Shown in pieces: positions 26,349-35,504 of a stretch of 64,000 bases of DNA. Numbering within the stretch: the first letter of the stretch is position 1; every line of letters begins with the position of its first letter. The translations under genes were made by a program, and so were the position numbers. The stretch comes from Peptococcaceae bacterium UBA5752 (GTDB lineage Bacteria > Bacillota > Dehalobacteriia > UBA4068): assembly GCA_002419055.1 (NCBI GenBank), contig DIFI01000009.1, forward strand, positions 310,001 to 374,000, in the 5' to 3' direction. Under the pieces are notes generated by a model. The model had not been told where the DNA came from. It did not search any database and saw only the letters and a program-made list of their open reading frames with translations.

Positions 26349-28598
26349 ATGGCTATATCTAAGATCAGCAAAAATGCCGAGGAAGTTTTAAAGCGGAGAT
26401 ATTTAGCGCGTGATGCCGAAGGTAATTTAATCGAAACCGTTGAGGGGATGTTCCGCCGGGTTGCTGCTACTATTGCCGCCGCGGACAAAAATTATGATCA
26501 AAATGCAAATGATGCTGCTTTAGCTGAGGATTTTTATCAATTGATTAGCAGCCTCAGATTTATGCCCAACTCTCCGACATTGATGAATGCCGGACGTCCT
26601 TTGGGGCAGTTATCTGCGTGCTTTGTTCTGCCGGTTGAAGATAGTATGGAGGCTATCTTTGATGCGGTCAAAAATGCTGCTTTGATCCATAAGTCAGGAG
26701 GCGGCACCGGTTTTTCTTTCAGCAAGCTGCGGCAAAAGGGAGCGACAGTAAATTCTACCGGCGGCGTGGCTTCCGGCCCGGTCAGTTTTATGCGGGTTTT
26801 TAATATGGCAACGGAAGCTGTCAAGCAGGGGGGAACCCGCCGTGGCGCCAATATGGGCATATTAAGAATCGATCATCCGGATATTGAGGAATTTATCCAT
26901 TGTAAGACTGATAATGCTGATATTACTAACTTTAATATTTCGGTTGGAATTACAGAAGCGTTTATGGCTGCTGTTGACGCCGATAAAGACTATGATCTGA
27001 TTGATCCCAAAAGTCATAAAGCGGTAGGACAACTTAACGCCAAAGAAGTTTTTAATGAAATTGTCGATTCAGCCTGGCATAACGGCGAACCCGGCATCAT
27101 TTTTCTTGACAGGCTAAATAAAGATAATGCGGTACCGTCGCAAGGTGAGATTGAAAGCACCAATCCTTGCGGTGAACAGCCGCTTTTGCCTTATGAAAGC
27201 TGTAATCTTGGTTCTATCAATTTGATTAAGATGCTTAAACAAACTGTCGACGGCTACGAAATTGACTATGACTTATTGGCCCAAACGGTTAAACTGGCAG
27301 TTCATTTTTTAGACAATGTTATTGACGTAAATAATTATCCCTTAAATAAAATTGCGGAAGTAACGCGTTTAACACGAAAAATAGGGCTCGGCATAATGGG
27401 ATTTGCCGATATGCTGTTGTATCTCAATATTCCCTATAACTCGGAAAAAGGAGTAGGTTTGGCGGAACAGCTGATGGCTTTTATCGAAGAAAAGGCGCAG
27501 GAAGCCAGCCGTCTGCTGGCGCAGCAACGAGCCGCCTTCCCCTTATTTGCACAAAGCATCTATAAGGATCAGGCTCCGCTTCGCAACGCCACAGTGACCA
27601 CGATTGCACCTACCGGTACTATTAGCATAGTATGTGGCTGTTCTTCCGGTATTGAACCGATATTTGCTTATGTATATATTCGTAATGTGATGGATGGTAC
27701 CCAGCTGGTAGAAGTAAATTCGGTGCTGCTGGATGTTCTTAAAAAGCGCGGACTTTATTCAGATCATTTGATGAATCGGATTGCCGAAGAGGGAACGATT
27801 GCCCATATAGAAGAATTACCGGAAGATATCCGCCGCATTTTTGTCTGTGCACATGATATATCGCCAACCGATCATACGAAAATGCAGGCTGCATTTCAAC
27901 GTCATACTGATAATGCGGTGTCCAAAACAGTAAATTTCCCCAATACGGCTACTTGTGATGATGTTGCTGAGGTTTATATGTTGGCTTATCAGCTTGACTG
28001 CAAAGGGGTTACAATTTATCGTGATGGTAGCCGCGATGCTCAGGTATTGAATATCGGTAAGGTTCATCATGACAATGGTCAGCAGCCGGCGGATACTATC
28101 ACTCCACGGCCGCGACCGGCAATCACACAAGGTTTTACCGAAAGGGTTAAAACAGGCTGCGGTAATCTTTATATTACAGTTAATTTTGATGAAAGAGGTA
28201 TCTGCGAGGTATTTACCAGCACAGGTAAAGCTGGCGGCTGTCCCAGCCAATCAGAGGCTACAGCCAGGTTAGTCAGCGTTGCTTTACGCAGCGGCATCAG
28301 CGTCGAAGAGATTTTTGCTCAGCTAAAAGGAATTCGCTGTCCATCTACGATCAGACAGCAGGGTATGAGTTGTACTTCTTGCCCGGATGCGATAGCCAAG
28401 GTGGTGGCAAAGGTAGCTGAATATATAAAAAATGAGCATAAAACGGCCGGTTTGACGGCGGAGAGCCAAGGCAGCTTGCTAGAAGATAATAGGAATATTT
28501 TTGATACGCTTCAATTTTGTCCTGAATGCGGCAATAAGTTAGAGCATGAAGGCGGTTGCGTTGTCTGCCGCGGCTGCGGTTTTTCACGTTGTGGATGA
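26349..28598 (+). CDS. nrdJ: Adenosylcobalamin-dependent ribonucleoside-diphosphate reductase (class II)
   Basis: Reduces ribonucleotides to deoxyribonucleotides with coenzyme B12, an oxygen-independent route. 749 residues. Family blocks are FMPNSPTLMNAGRPLGQLSACFVLP, GGGTGFSFSKLR, GGTRRGANMGIL, the catalytic NPCGEQPLLPYESCNLGSINL and TIAPTGTISIVCGCSSGIEP. A TSCPD domain follows (about residues 600-680, with SGISVEEIFAQLKGIRCPS), then a zinc-ribbon tail CPECGNKLEHEGGCVVCRGCGFSRCG-type with CPEC and CRGCG pairs. GGAGGATA precedes the ATG. It stands alone in its own unit, with a hairpin downstream at 28628-28651. Confidence 0.96.
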   Translation: MAISKISKNAEEVLKRRYLARDAEGNLIETVEGMFRRVAATIAAADKNYDQNANDAALAEDFYQLISSLRFMPNSPTLMNAGRPLGQLSACFVLPVEDSMEAIFDAVKNAALIHKSGGGTGFSFSKLRQKGATVNSTGGVASGPVSFMRVFNMATEAVKQGGTRRGANMGILRIDHPDIEEFIHCKTDNADITNFNISVGITEAFMAAVDADKDYDLIDPKSHKAVGQLNAKEVFNEIVDSAWHNGEPGIIFLDRLNKDNAVPSQGEIESTNPCGEQPLLPYESCNLGSINLIKMLKQTVDGYEIDYDLLAQTVKLAVHFLDNVIDVNNYPLNKIAEVTRLTRKIGLGIMGFADMLLYLNIPYNSEKGVGLAEQLMAFIEEKAQEASRLLAQQRAAFPLFAQSIYKDQAPLRNATVTTIAPTGTISIVCGCSSGIEPIFAYVYIRNVMDGTQLVEVNSVLLDVLKKRGLYSDHLMNRIAEEGTIAHIEELPEDIRRIFVCAHDISPTDHTKMQAAFQRHTDNAVSKTVNFPNTATCDDVAEVYMLAYQLDCKGVTIYRDGSRDAQVLNIGKVHHDNGQQPADTITPRPRPAITQGFTERVKTGCGNLYITVNFDERGICEVFTSTGKAGGCPSQSEATARLVSVALRSGISVEEIFAQLKGIRCPSTIRQQGMSCTSCPDAIAKVVAKVAEYIKNEHKTAGLTAESQGSLLEDNRNIFDTLQFCPECGNKLEHEGGCVVCRGCGFSRCG

Positions 28599-28627
28599 TA
28601 AAAATAACATGTTATCGAAAAGTAATA

Positions 28628-28658
28628 GCCCGCCGTTATTAAACGGCGGGCGGCCTTT
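28628..28658 (+). terminator. Hairpin after nrdJ
   Basis: Strong arms GCCCGCCGTT (28628-28637) and AACGGCGGGC (28642-28651) with loop ATTA, followed by GGCCTTTAAATTTT rather than a clean T-tract. Termination is likely but not certain. Confidence 0.65.
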
Positions 28659-28663
28659 AAATT

Positions 28664-28693
28664 TTGATATTGCTCTTTATGACTAATTATGAT
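28664..28693 (+). promoter_or_regulatory. Promoter of tRNA-Gly
   Basis: TTGATA (28664-28669), an 18-base spacer, then TATGAT (28688-28693), 15 bases before the tRNA. Confidence 0.65.
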
Positions 28694-28708
28694 AAAATTA
28701 TTTCTAAT

Positions 28709-28782
28709 GCGGGTGTAGCTCAGTGGTAGAGCGCTGGCTTCCCAAGCCAGTTATGTGGGTTCGATTCCCATCACCCGCTCCA
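28709..28782 (+). tRNA. tRNA-Gly (anticodon CCC)
   Basis: Acceptor arms GCGGGTG and CACCCGC, discriminator T, encoded CCA. The D arm is AGCTCAGTGGTAGAGC. The anticodon stem CTGGC/GCCAG encloses TTCCCAA, giving anticodon CCC, which reads GGG. The T arm is GTGGGTTCGATTCCCAT. All arms pair by inspection. Confidence 0.95.
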
Positions 28783-28798
28783 GCTATAACCAGCTAAA

Positions 28799-28826
28799 AC
28801 CATATAATATTTGTATGGCTTTTTTG
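28799..28826 (+). terminator. Terminator after tRNA-Gly
   Basis: Short arms CCATA and TATGG around an AT loop, then CTTTTTTG. Confidence 0.65.
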
Positions 28827-28898
28827 ATAATTAATACTTAATTGCATATTAAATATTTATTAATAAGAATACTAAAAACAAATTATTCTATATTTTTG

Positions 28899-28928
28899 TT
28901 GATTTTACTATTGAATATGTGTTATAAT
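28899..28928 (+). promoter_or_regulatory. Promoter of the M23 peptidase gene
   Basis: TTGATT (28899-28904), an 18-base spacer, then TATAAT (28923-28928). This leaves a leader of about 80 bases with a GGGATCTCCC palindrome (28979-28988) but no riboswitch I recognise. Confidence 0.55.
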
Positions 28929-29014
28929 CGCGTACAAATGGGTGTCCTTTTAGTTTTTAATTAATATTATGTATTAGAGGGATCTCCCGAAATAATCAAA
29001 AAAGGGATGGTTCA

Positions 29015-30460
29015 GTGGTAGCAAGTCAAAAGAAAAACGTTCTTAAAGACGCAAAATACATAAAATCTATTGATAATAATAGTTTAAATAAAGGCCGTAT
29101 AAGCCATACTAAAAAGGTGCAGCGCATTGTATCAACCGCCGTGGTCTTACTTTGTGTGGCATTTTTGATTTTCGGAGGATTCAATCTTGTCAGTGCCAAT
29201 AACTATGCTTATAAGTTGACAGTCAATGGTGATGAGCTTGCCATTTTGGCCAGTGAAAGTGAAGCACAAAGCGCAATTGACAATTATTTGAATCAAATTA
29301 GCGATCAAACCGGCATGAAATTGTCATATGATGATGATGTGCAGATTGAAAAGGTATCAGCAGATGGCGTTGTTTTTGCTAGTACATCTGATGCGACCAG
29401 TGCATTGGATGGTAAGCTTAATATAATGGCAGATGCTGTTGGTGTTTATATTGACGGAAATTTGTCAATGTATGTTGCCGATGAAAAAACTGCACGTACT
29501 GCTGTTGATAAAGTAAAAGAGTATTATTCTGCTGATGCCGGAGATAGTTTGATTTCTATAGATGTATTGGAAGAAGTAGCTGTCTCACCGGCACAAGTTG
29601 AGCTGGAAAAGGTGCTTGATGCAGATAGTGTAGTTAATATGTTAATGTTTGGTCATATCGGTAATCATTATTATTATATAGCCGATTCCGGTTGTACTTT
29701 GGCTGATGTTGCCGCTGCCAATAATATTGATGCGGCCCAGCTAAGCAAATTAAATCCGACGTTGAACAATAGTGAGTTGCCCTTAGGCACCGAAGTTGTT
29801 TTAGCCCAATCTGAGCCATTGATCGATGTTCAGGTTGCAAAAAAGGTTGTTGGTATTCAGGAGCTGGCCTATAAAACAGAAACTATAGATAATACCAGTT
29901 TAGCTCGTGGTAATGAAAATGTTATTACCAAAGGCGAAAACGGCCAAGAGGAAGTGACATCTAAGGTCGTTGAAACTAATGGAGTTGTGGTAAGTTCACA
30001 GCGTTTGAGTGCTGTTACACTTGAAGAGCCTGTAGATCAAGTAATTGAACGCGGCGTAAAGATTGTTGTGGCTTCACGTAGCAATAGCGGCAGCGGCATC
30101 CTGGGCTGGCCGCTGGCAGGTAATATTACTTCTCGGTTTGGTTCTCGTTCATTAGGTTATCATACCGGTATTGATATTGACGGATCTGTTGGAGATACTG
30201 TATTCGCTGCGGAAAGCGGCACGGTTGTCTTTGCAGCATATAGTGGCAATTATGGTAATATTATTAAGATTGATCATGGCGGTGGATTAGAAACATGGTA
30301 TGCTCATCTTAGCGAATTCTATGTCAACTCCGGTGATGAAGTATCAAGAGGAGATTCAATAGGAGCAGTTGGCGTTACCGGTAGAACTACCGGATCCCAT
30401 CTTCACTTTGAAGTGCGAATTAATGATGTTGCTTATAATCCATTAAATTATCTGGATTAA
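29015..30460 (+). CDS. Secreted M23 peptidase with LysM and G5 domains
   Basis: Probable cell-wall endopeptidase, 481 residues. A basic cytoplasmic start is followed by one membrane helix (STAVVLLCVAFLIFGGFNLVSA, about 40-60). A repeat-like region follows (about 65-200), then a LysM-type segment (YIADSGCTLADVAAANNIDAAQLSKLNP). Next comes a G5 domain (about 280-350, LAYKTETIDNTSLARGNENVITKGENG). The C-terminal M23 domain has zinc ligands in YHTGIDIDGSVGD and HLHFEVR, plus ETWYAHLSEF. The chosen start is GTG at 29015, with AAAAGGGATGG upstream. It is flanked by its own promoter and terminator and probably acts in wall remodelling. Confidence 0.9.
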   Translation: MVASQKKNVLKDAKYIKSIDNNSLNKGRISHTKKVQRIVSTAVVLLCVAFLIFGGFNLVSANNYAYKLTVNGDELAILASESEAQSAIDNYLNQISDQTGMKLSYDDDVQIEKVSADGVVFASTSDATSALDGKLNIMADAVGVYIDGNLSMYVADEKTARTAVDKVKEYYSADAGDSLISIDVLEEVAVSPAQVELEKVLDADSVVNMLMFGHIGNHYYYIADSGCTLADVAAANNIDAAQLSKLNPTLNNSELPLGTEVVLAQSEPLIDVQVAKKVVGIQELAYKTETIDNTSLARGNENVITKGENGQEEVTSKVVETNGVVVSSQRLSAVTLEEPVDQVIERGVKIVVASRSNSGSGILGWPLAGNITSRFGSRSLGYHTGIDIDGSVGDTVFAAESGTVVFAAYSGNYGNIIKIDHGGGLETWYAHLSEFYVNSGDEVSRGDSIGAVGVTGRTTGSHLHFEVRINDVAYNPLNYLD

Positions 30461-30482
30461 TCTTATTATTAATTAATATTAA

Positions 30483-30514
30483 AAACAGATGGTCATTTGG
30501 CCATCTGTTTATTA
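30483..30514 (+). terminator. Terminator after the M23 peptidase gene
   Basis: Arms AAACAGATGG (30483-30492) and CCATCTGTTT (30501-30510), then ATTATT. Confidence 0.75.
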
Positions 30515-30570
30515 TTGCATATTTCTAATAAACGAGATATAATTGTGTCTACATTTAGGAGGCTAAATCA

Positions 30571-31923
30571 ATGTTTACTAAGATATTGTGGCATAATTCT
30601 CAGCCTAACACAATGAAGACACTTGCAATTGGTTATTTTTATATTATTATGTTAGGTTCAATTTTATTAATGCTACCAATTGCCAGTAGGTCATCAGAGA
30701 CGACTTCTTTTGTAACGGCTTTGTTCACGGCAACCTCCGCTACTTGTGTTACCGGGTTGGTGATAGTTGATACTTTCAGCCATTGGTCACTTTTTGGTCA
30801 GATTGTAATTTTGCTGCTAATCCAAACGGGTGGCGTAGGTTTTATGACGTTTGCTATTGGTGCACTTACTTTTACCGATAAACGTATTGGATTGCGACAA
30901 AGGGAATTGATTCAGGATTCACTTAGTGTTCCGCAACTAGGCGGCATTGTGAGAATGACTCGTTTTATATTGCTGGGCACTTTTATGATTGAAGCAACAG
31001 GCGCATTGTTATTAGCAATACGTTTTTGTCCGCAAATGGGATTATTACGAGGAGCATATTTTGCTGTCTTTCATTCTGTTTCTGCATTTTGTAATGCTGG
31101 ATTTGATTTAATGGGCTACTTTTCTCCGTTTATATCTCTTTGTGGTTATGCTGATGACTGGCTTGTTAGCGGCGTTATCATGGCGTTAATAATAATCGGT
31201 GGTATTGGTTTTTTGGTCTGGGCAGATGTTTTTCAACATGGTTACCATTTTAAAAAAATGACATTACACAGCAAAATAGTCATATTGACGACAGCATTAT
31301 TGATTATTGTAGGAACCGTTCTAATATTTGTGTTTGAGATAGGCGGAAATATTTCCATTGGTAAATCAATAGGAGATAATTTGTTGTGGTCATTTTTTCA
31401 GTCTATTACACCACGTACCGCTGGGTTTAATTCAGTAAATTTACCTGCTCTTTCTTCCAGTAGTATTTTGCTGATAATATTATTAATGATAATTGGAGGT
31501 TCATCCGGTTCTACAGCAGGTGGTATTAAGACATCAACTTTTGCAGTTTTATTACTATGTATGCGTTCTGAAGTAAAGCAAAGGAAACATGTATACTGTA
31601 TGGGACGAAGAATCGATGATGCAGTATTGCGTCGTGTATGTTGTATTTTAATAATATATCTATTAGTTATATTAAGCGCAACGCTAGCAATATGTAGTAT
31701 AGAAAACTTGCCTTTAACCGAAGTATTATTTGAAGCTGCTTCGGCAATTGGTACAGTTGGATTATCTTTAGGGATAACGCCGCAGCTTAGTTCTGCTTCG
31801 CATATTATACTAATCACATTAATGTATATTGGTAGAGTTGGCTGTCTGGCTATCTTGTTTGCAATGACTCATAATACTTTGGTTCCATCCAGGTTACCGG
31901 TAGAGAATATTAAGGTAGGATAA
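30571..31923 (+). CDS. ktrB: Potassium transporter membrane subunit KtrB/TrkH
   Basis: Potassium-conducting subunit of a Ktr-type uptake system, 450 residues with eight or more transmembrane helices. Four pore-loop regions carry the family's selectivity glycines: TATSATCVTGLVIVDT, AFCNAGFDLMGYF, TPRTAGFNSVNL and SAIGTVGLSLGI. GGSSGSTAGGIKTSTFAVL is the intramembrane loop typical of KtrB/TrkH gates. The length fits KtrB rather than the longer TrkH. AGGAGGCT precedes the ATG. The regulatory partner follows after 35 bases. Confidence 0.95.
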   Translation: MFTKILWHNSQPNTMKTLAIGYFYIIMLGSILLMLPIASRSSETTSFVTALFTATSATCVTGLVIVDTFSHWSLFGQIVILLLIQTGGVGFMTFAIGALTFTDKRIGLRQRELIQDSLSVPQLGGIVRMTRFILLGTFMIEATGALLLAIRFCPQMGLLRGAYFAVFHSVSAFCNAGFDLMGYFSPFISLCGYADDWLVSGVIMALIIIGGIGFLVWADVFQHGYHFKKMTLHSKIVILTTALLIIVGTVLIFVFEIGGNISIGKSIGDNLLWSFFQSITPRTAGFNSVNLPALSSSSILLIILLMIIGGSSGSTAGGIKTSTFAVLLLCMRSEVKQRKHVYCMGRRIDDAVLRRVCCILIIYLLVILSATLAICSIENLPLTEVLFEAASAIGTVGLSLGITPQLSSASHIILITLMYIGRVGCLAILFAMTHNTLVPSRLPVENIKVG

Positions 31924-31958
31924 TTAGTAGTTTTATTTAATCTGTTGGAGGTATATTA

Positions 31959-32603
31959 ATGAAAACGGTATTAATAATTGGTCTTGGACGTTTCGGGCGG
32001 CATTTGGCGCGTCAATTTTATTTGCGCGGCAATGAAGTAATGGTTATCGACAGTTGCGAGGAGAATGTAAACGATACACTCAGTTATGCAACTAACGCGC
32101 AGATAGGTGACGCAACTAATGAAGCATTTATTGCATCATTAGGAGTTCGTAATTTTGACATTTGTATTGTTGCGATTGGAAATGACTTTCAGTGTTCTCT
32201 AGAGACAACTGCTTTATTAAAAGATTTGGGTGCAAAGTTTGTGCTTTCCCGTGCATGCCGTGAAGTTCATGCTAAATTTTTGTTACGTAACGGAGCTGAT
32301 GAAGTAATATATGCCGAAAAAGACATGGCTGAAAGAATAGCTGCTAAATATGGCACAGAAAATGTTTTTGACTATATTGAACTTTCTTCTGATTATTCAA
32401 TATTCGAAATTGCCGTACCGACATCATGGTATGGTAAGAGTATATTACAAAAGGAAGTCAGAACAAAGTATCATGTCAGTATCCTAGCCACAAAAGAGCA
32501 TGGTGTTATCAGTCCTTTGCCTAAACCTGAACATGTTTTCAAATCAACTGAAAACTTAATCATAATGGCTCATAATGACGATGTAAAGAAACTAATAAAA
32601 TAA
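31959..32603 (+). CDS. ktrA: Potassium uptake regulatory subunit KtrA
   Basis: Cytosolic RCK subunit that gates KtrB, 214 residues. The RCK_N Rossmann domain begins VLIIGLGRFGRHLARQFYLRGNEVMVID (GxGxxG), with acidic residue D30-type nucleotide contact, and continues through IGDATNEAFIASLGV. The RCK_C half (about 135-214) is the ligand-binding part, a known c-di-AMP site in Bacillota KtrA. GTTGGAGG precedes the ATG. It forms one operon with ktrB and ends at a strong terminator. Confidence 0.95.
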   Translation: MKTVLIIGLGRFGRHLARQFYLRGNEVMVIDSCEENVNDTLSYATNAQIGDATNEAFIASLGVRNFDICIVAIGNDFQCSLETTALLKDLGAKFVLSRACREVHAKFLLRNGADEVIYAEKDMAERIAAKYGTENVFDYIELSSDYSIFEIAVPTSWYGKSILQKEVRTKYHVSILATKEHGVISPLPKPEHVFKSTENLIIMAHNDDVKKLIK

Positions 32604-32616
32604 ATAATAGAGTTAA

Positions 32617-32650
32617 CAAAACAGGCGCTCTTAATGAGCGCCTGTTTTTG
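32617..32650. terminator. Bidirectional terminator between ktrA and the HMA-like gene
   Basis: Arms ACAGGCGCTC (32621-32630) and GAGCGCCTGT (32636-32645), A-tract before and TTTTT after. Confidence 0.85.
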
Positions 32651-32673
32651 ATTTAAATATTATAGTATTGTAT

Positions 32674-32910
32674 TTAAGCCTCAAAACCAAGGCTTTTTAT
32701 CGTGTTCTTAACGGCAGCAAGGTCTCCGCCGGCATCAAGAGCAATCGCTACTACCCCTTGTTGGGAGTCGGCATGGGCATGAGATATACCATGTAAACTG
32801 TTAAGAGCTGTTTCTATTTTAGATTCGCATTTCTCATCGTTCATACCCTTTACGGGAATAAGCAGGTGAGTATGAGTGCTTTCAGAAGAACAACCACAAT
32901 GATCGCACAT
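32674..32910 (-). CDS. HMA-like heavy-metal-associated domain protein with Cys-rich N-terminus
   Basis: 78 residues from the ATG at 32910, which follows AAGGAGG by about 8 bases. The start is metal-ligand rich (MCDHCGCSSESTHTH). The remaining part folds like an HMA domain (HLLIPVKGMNDEKCESKIETALNSLHGI, then AIKNTIKSLGF-type end). Ordinary copper chaperones have MxCxxC in the first loop. Here the loop is GMNDEKC, so the first cysteine is replaced, and the metal site may have moved to the N-terminal C-x2-C-x-C. Convergent with ktrA. A metal sensor or sequestration role is possible; partner unknown. Confidence 0.75.
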   Translation of the reverse strand: MCDHCGCSSESTHTHLLIPVKGMNDEKCESKIETALNSLHGISHAHADSQQGVVAIALDAGGDLAAVKNTIKSLGFEA

Positions 32911-33046
32911 TCGTCTTACCTCCTTGATTATTATTGAAATTATCATAACATATATTAGTGTAGAATTCAAATAGTTTAAATTTTTGTCGCAATTTGATGA
33001 CAGTTACAGTCACTTTATGGTAAAATACCGCTAAGGAGTACATAAC

Positions 33047-33817
33047 ATGGAATTTACTACTTTAGCAAGCAGTTCATCGGGAAATTGCATCTATGTTTGT
33101 GGTGGCAATACCAGAATATTAATTGACGCCGGTTGTTCGGCTACTTATCTTAAACGTTCACTAGCTTCGATAGGTGTTGCACTTGAATCTATTAAGGCGG
33201 TACTAATAACTCACGAACATTGTGACCATATTAATGGTGCTGCGGTTATTAACAGACAATATGATATTCCGATATTTGCCAGCCGCCTGACTTGGAACAA
33301 TTTGCCTTTTATCACAGAAATACCTGAATACCAACGCCATATTTTTGAATATGATATGAAGATAGGCGAATTAACTATCGATTTTTTTAAGCTCTATCAT
33401 GATGCTATTCAACCGGTAGGAATGATTATTTGCCATAATAACAGTAAATTAGGTATTGTAACGGATACAGGTAAGGTAAGTGATAGCATGCTGCAATTAT
33501 TACTGGGTGCGGACGGCTTGGTATTTGAGGCAAACTATGACCAAGGCATGCTTGAAGATGGGGATTATCCTTATTTTCTTAAGCAACGAATCAAATCGGT
33601 CAACGGTCATTTATCTAATCAACAGGCAGCAGAAGCAATTGCTGCGATTGTCAGTGAAAAAACCAAAGAAGTTTTATTGGCGCACTTAAGCCGCAGCAAC
33701 AATACACCGCTGGCGGCAATAACTGCTGTTGAACAGCGGTTGCAACAGGCGGTCGGTAGTAATTTATCTGTGTCTGTAGCGCCGGCCAAAGAGCCGCATC
33801 GTTTACTTAGAATTTAG
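33047..33817 (+). CDS. walJ: MBL-fold metallohydrolase WalJ/YycJ
   Basis: 256-residue metallo-beta-lactamase-fold protein of the YycJ group, linked in Bacillota to cell-wall signalling and DNA replication-cell division coordination. Motifs are LASSSSGNCIYV, LIDAGCSATYLKRSL, the metal site LITHEHCDHINGA, GIVTDTGKVSDSML and LLAHLSRSNNTP. AAGGAG precedes the ATG. The htrA and rlmH genes follow, as in the wal locus, but walR and walK are not next to it. Confidence 0.92.
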   Translation: MEFTTLASSSSGNCIYVCGGNTRILIDAGCSATYLKRSLASIGVALESIKAVLITHEHCDHINGAAVINRQYDIPIFASRLTWNNLPFITEIPEYQRHIFEYDMKIGELTIDFFKLYHDAIQPVGMIICHNNSKLGIVTDTGKVSDSMLQLLLGADGLVFEANYDQGMLEDGDYPYFLKQRIKSVNGHLSNQQAAEAIAAIVSEKTKEVLLAHLSRSNNTPLAAITAVEQRLQQAVGSNLSVSVAPAKEPHRLLRI

Positions 33818-33828
33818 GGAGGAATACG

Positions 33829-34971
33829 ATGAGATACTTTAATGACTACTCCGGTTTCCGCAGACCTTCTTGGTTAATAGTAGTGTTATTATTGGTGGTA
33901 GCAGCAATAGTTGGCGGTTTAATAGCTTTATATATTGCCGATGCAACCGACATGTTTGATAGTGACGGTGAAAAAATTGATACCAATGATATCACGAATA
34001 ATAACTCAAATAATAGAACCGCTATTGATTGGCAAGCCGATTTATCAAACATTAGCGATATAGCCGATCAGGTCGCCCCGTCAGTAGTCTGTATCAAAAC
34101 GGTCAGTGAAAGCACCAGCTGGTTTTATGGCACCCAAGAAGTTTCTGCATCTGGTTCTGGGCTGATCTATACTAAAGATGGTTATATAATAACCAATAAC
34201 CATGTTGTATCAGGCGCCAAAAATATTGTTGTTACTCTTGCGGATGGCAATCAAAAACAGGCAAAAATTATCGGAACTGATGCAAAAAGCGATTTAGCTT
34301 TATTAAAAATTGCTGCTAACGATTTGACGCCGGCAGTTTTTGGTGATTCTGACAAAGTTGCCGTCGGCAATCTTGCTTTAGTTATCGGTAATCCAGGCGG
34401 AGAGCAATTTGCACGCTCGGTAACAATGGGGATTATCAGCGGGTTGAACAGACAGATCACTACTTCGGAAGGCAGCCAATTTGAGCTGATCCAAACAGAT
34501 GCGGCAATTAACCCCGGTAATTCTGGTGGTCCGCTGGTAAATGCTGCCGGCCAAGTGATCGGTATCACCAGTGTAAAAATAGTTTCCTCCGAATTTGAAG
34601 GCATGGGATTTGCAATCCCGAGCAATACTGTTCTCTATGTTATCGAAAACCTACTTGAATACGGCTATGTTATTAGACCCGCTTTAGAAGTATATATTTA
34701 TGGCGAAGTGAACGAGAGTGTGGCGGATAATAATGATTTGGCAGTAGATTATGGCGTAATTGTATCACCTATTGCCGGTGGAGCAGCAGATAAGGCTGGA
34801 ATTAATGAATATGATATCATTACTGCTATTGATGGCGAAAAAGTGGCGACAACTGCAGATTTACAGAACATCATCTATAATCATCAGATCGGCGATAGTG
34901 TAGAAGTTAATGTTATGCGAGATAAAAAAGGATTGGAATTTGATGTTGTTCTCCAACAAACGGAGGAATAA
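33829..34971 (+). CDS. htrA: HtrA/DegP-type membrane-anchored serine protease
   Basis: Surface quality-control protease, 380 residues. One N-terminal transmembrane helix (SWLIVVLLLVVAAIVGGLIALYIA). The trypsin-like domain has the catalytic triad in TNNHVVSGA (His), SDLALLKI (Asp) and NPGNSGGPLVN (Ser). A C-terminal PDZ domain (about 285-375) contains GVIVSPIAGGAADKAGI and YDIITAIDGEKV. GGGAGGAAT precedes the ATG. It follows walJ by 11 bases and abuts rlmH, the conserved walJ-htrA-rlmH order. Confidence 0.95.
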   Translation: MRYFNDYSGFRRPSWLIVVLLLVVAAIVGGLIALYIADATDMFDSDGEKIDTNDITNNNSNNRTAIDWQADLSNISDIADQVAPSVVCIKTVSESTSWFYGTQEVSASGSGLIYTKDGYIITNNHVVSGAKNIVVTLADGNQKQAKIIGTDAKSDLALLKIAANDLTPAVFGDSDKVAVGNLALVIGNPGGEQFARSVTMGIISGLNRQITTSEGSQFELIQTDAAINPGNSGGPLVNAAGQVIGITSVKIVSSEFEGMGFAIPSNTVLYVIENLLEYGYVIRPALEVYIYGEVNESVADNNDLAVDYGVIVSPIAGGAADKAGINEYDIITAIDGEKVATTADLQNIIYNHQIGDSVEVNVMRDKKGLEFDVVLQQTEE

Positions 34972-35454
34972 GTGTTACAGATCACTATTATAGCTGTAGG
35001 AAAAATTAAAGAAAAATATTTGACAGCCGGAATTGATGAATATGCCAAGCGACTGATGCCGATGGCCAAACTATCGATTATCGAGTTGCCAGATCAACGA
35101 TTGCCTCTTAATCCCAGCGAGGCAGAACTTAAGCAAATCCGCGATCTTGAAGGCCAACGGATTATCGCAGCACTGCCGACAGATGCATATCATATTGCGC
35201 TCGATATGCGGGGACAGCAACTGACTTCCGAACAATTATCAGCGAAAATTGATGACCTGACTCTAAACGGCTATAGTAATATCGTATTTTCGATTGGTGG
35301 AAGTATTGGCCTCAGCGACAAAATTCGCGAGAAGGCTGATTTAATATTATCATTTGGCAGCTTGACTTATCCGCATCAATTAATGCGTTTAATATTAATT
35401 GAGCAAATATACAGGTCATTAAAGATTAGCCGACATGAACCGTATCATCATTAA
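34972..35454 (+). CDS. rlmH: 23S rRNA pseudouridine-1915 N3-methyltransferase
   Basis: SPOUT-type methyltransferase modifying 23S rRNA in the ribosomal A-site region. 160 residues with ITIIAVGKIKEKYLTAGIDEYAKRL at the start, IALDMRGQQLTSEQ, and the knot region IVFSIGGSIGLSD and LTYPHQLMRLILIEQIYRSLKI with the C-terminal HEPYHH. GTG at 34972 directly follows the htrA stop; CGGAGGAA lies 5 bases upstream. Confidence 0.96.
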   Translation: MLQITIIAVGKIKEKYLTAGIDEYAKRLMPMAKLSIIELPDQRLPLNPSEAELKQIRDLEGQRIIAALPTDAYHIALDMRGQQLTSEQLSAKIDDLTLNGYSNIVFSIGGSIGLSDKIREKADLILSFGSLTYPHQLMRLILIEQIYRSLKISRHEPYHH

Positions 35455-35504
35455 AATTATTTTGGAAAACTTTAACAATATTTGTTATTTAAAGGCAGGA
35501 ATTG

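Noticed and set aside
28930..29014. Riboswitch (c-di-AMP type) before the M23 peptidase gene
   Set aside because: The leader is about 80 bases and lacks the conserved sequence blocks I would expect; only a short palindrome is visible.
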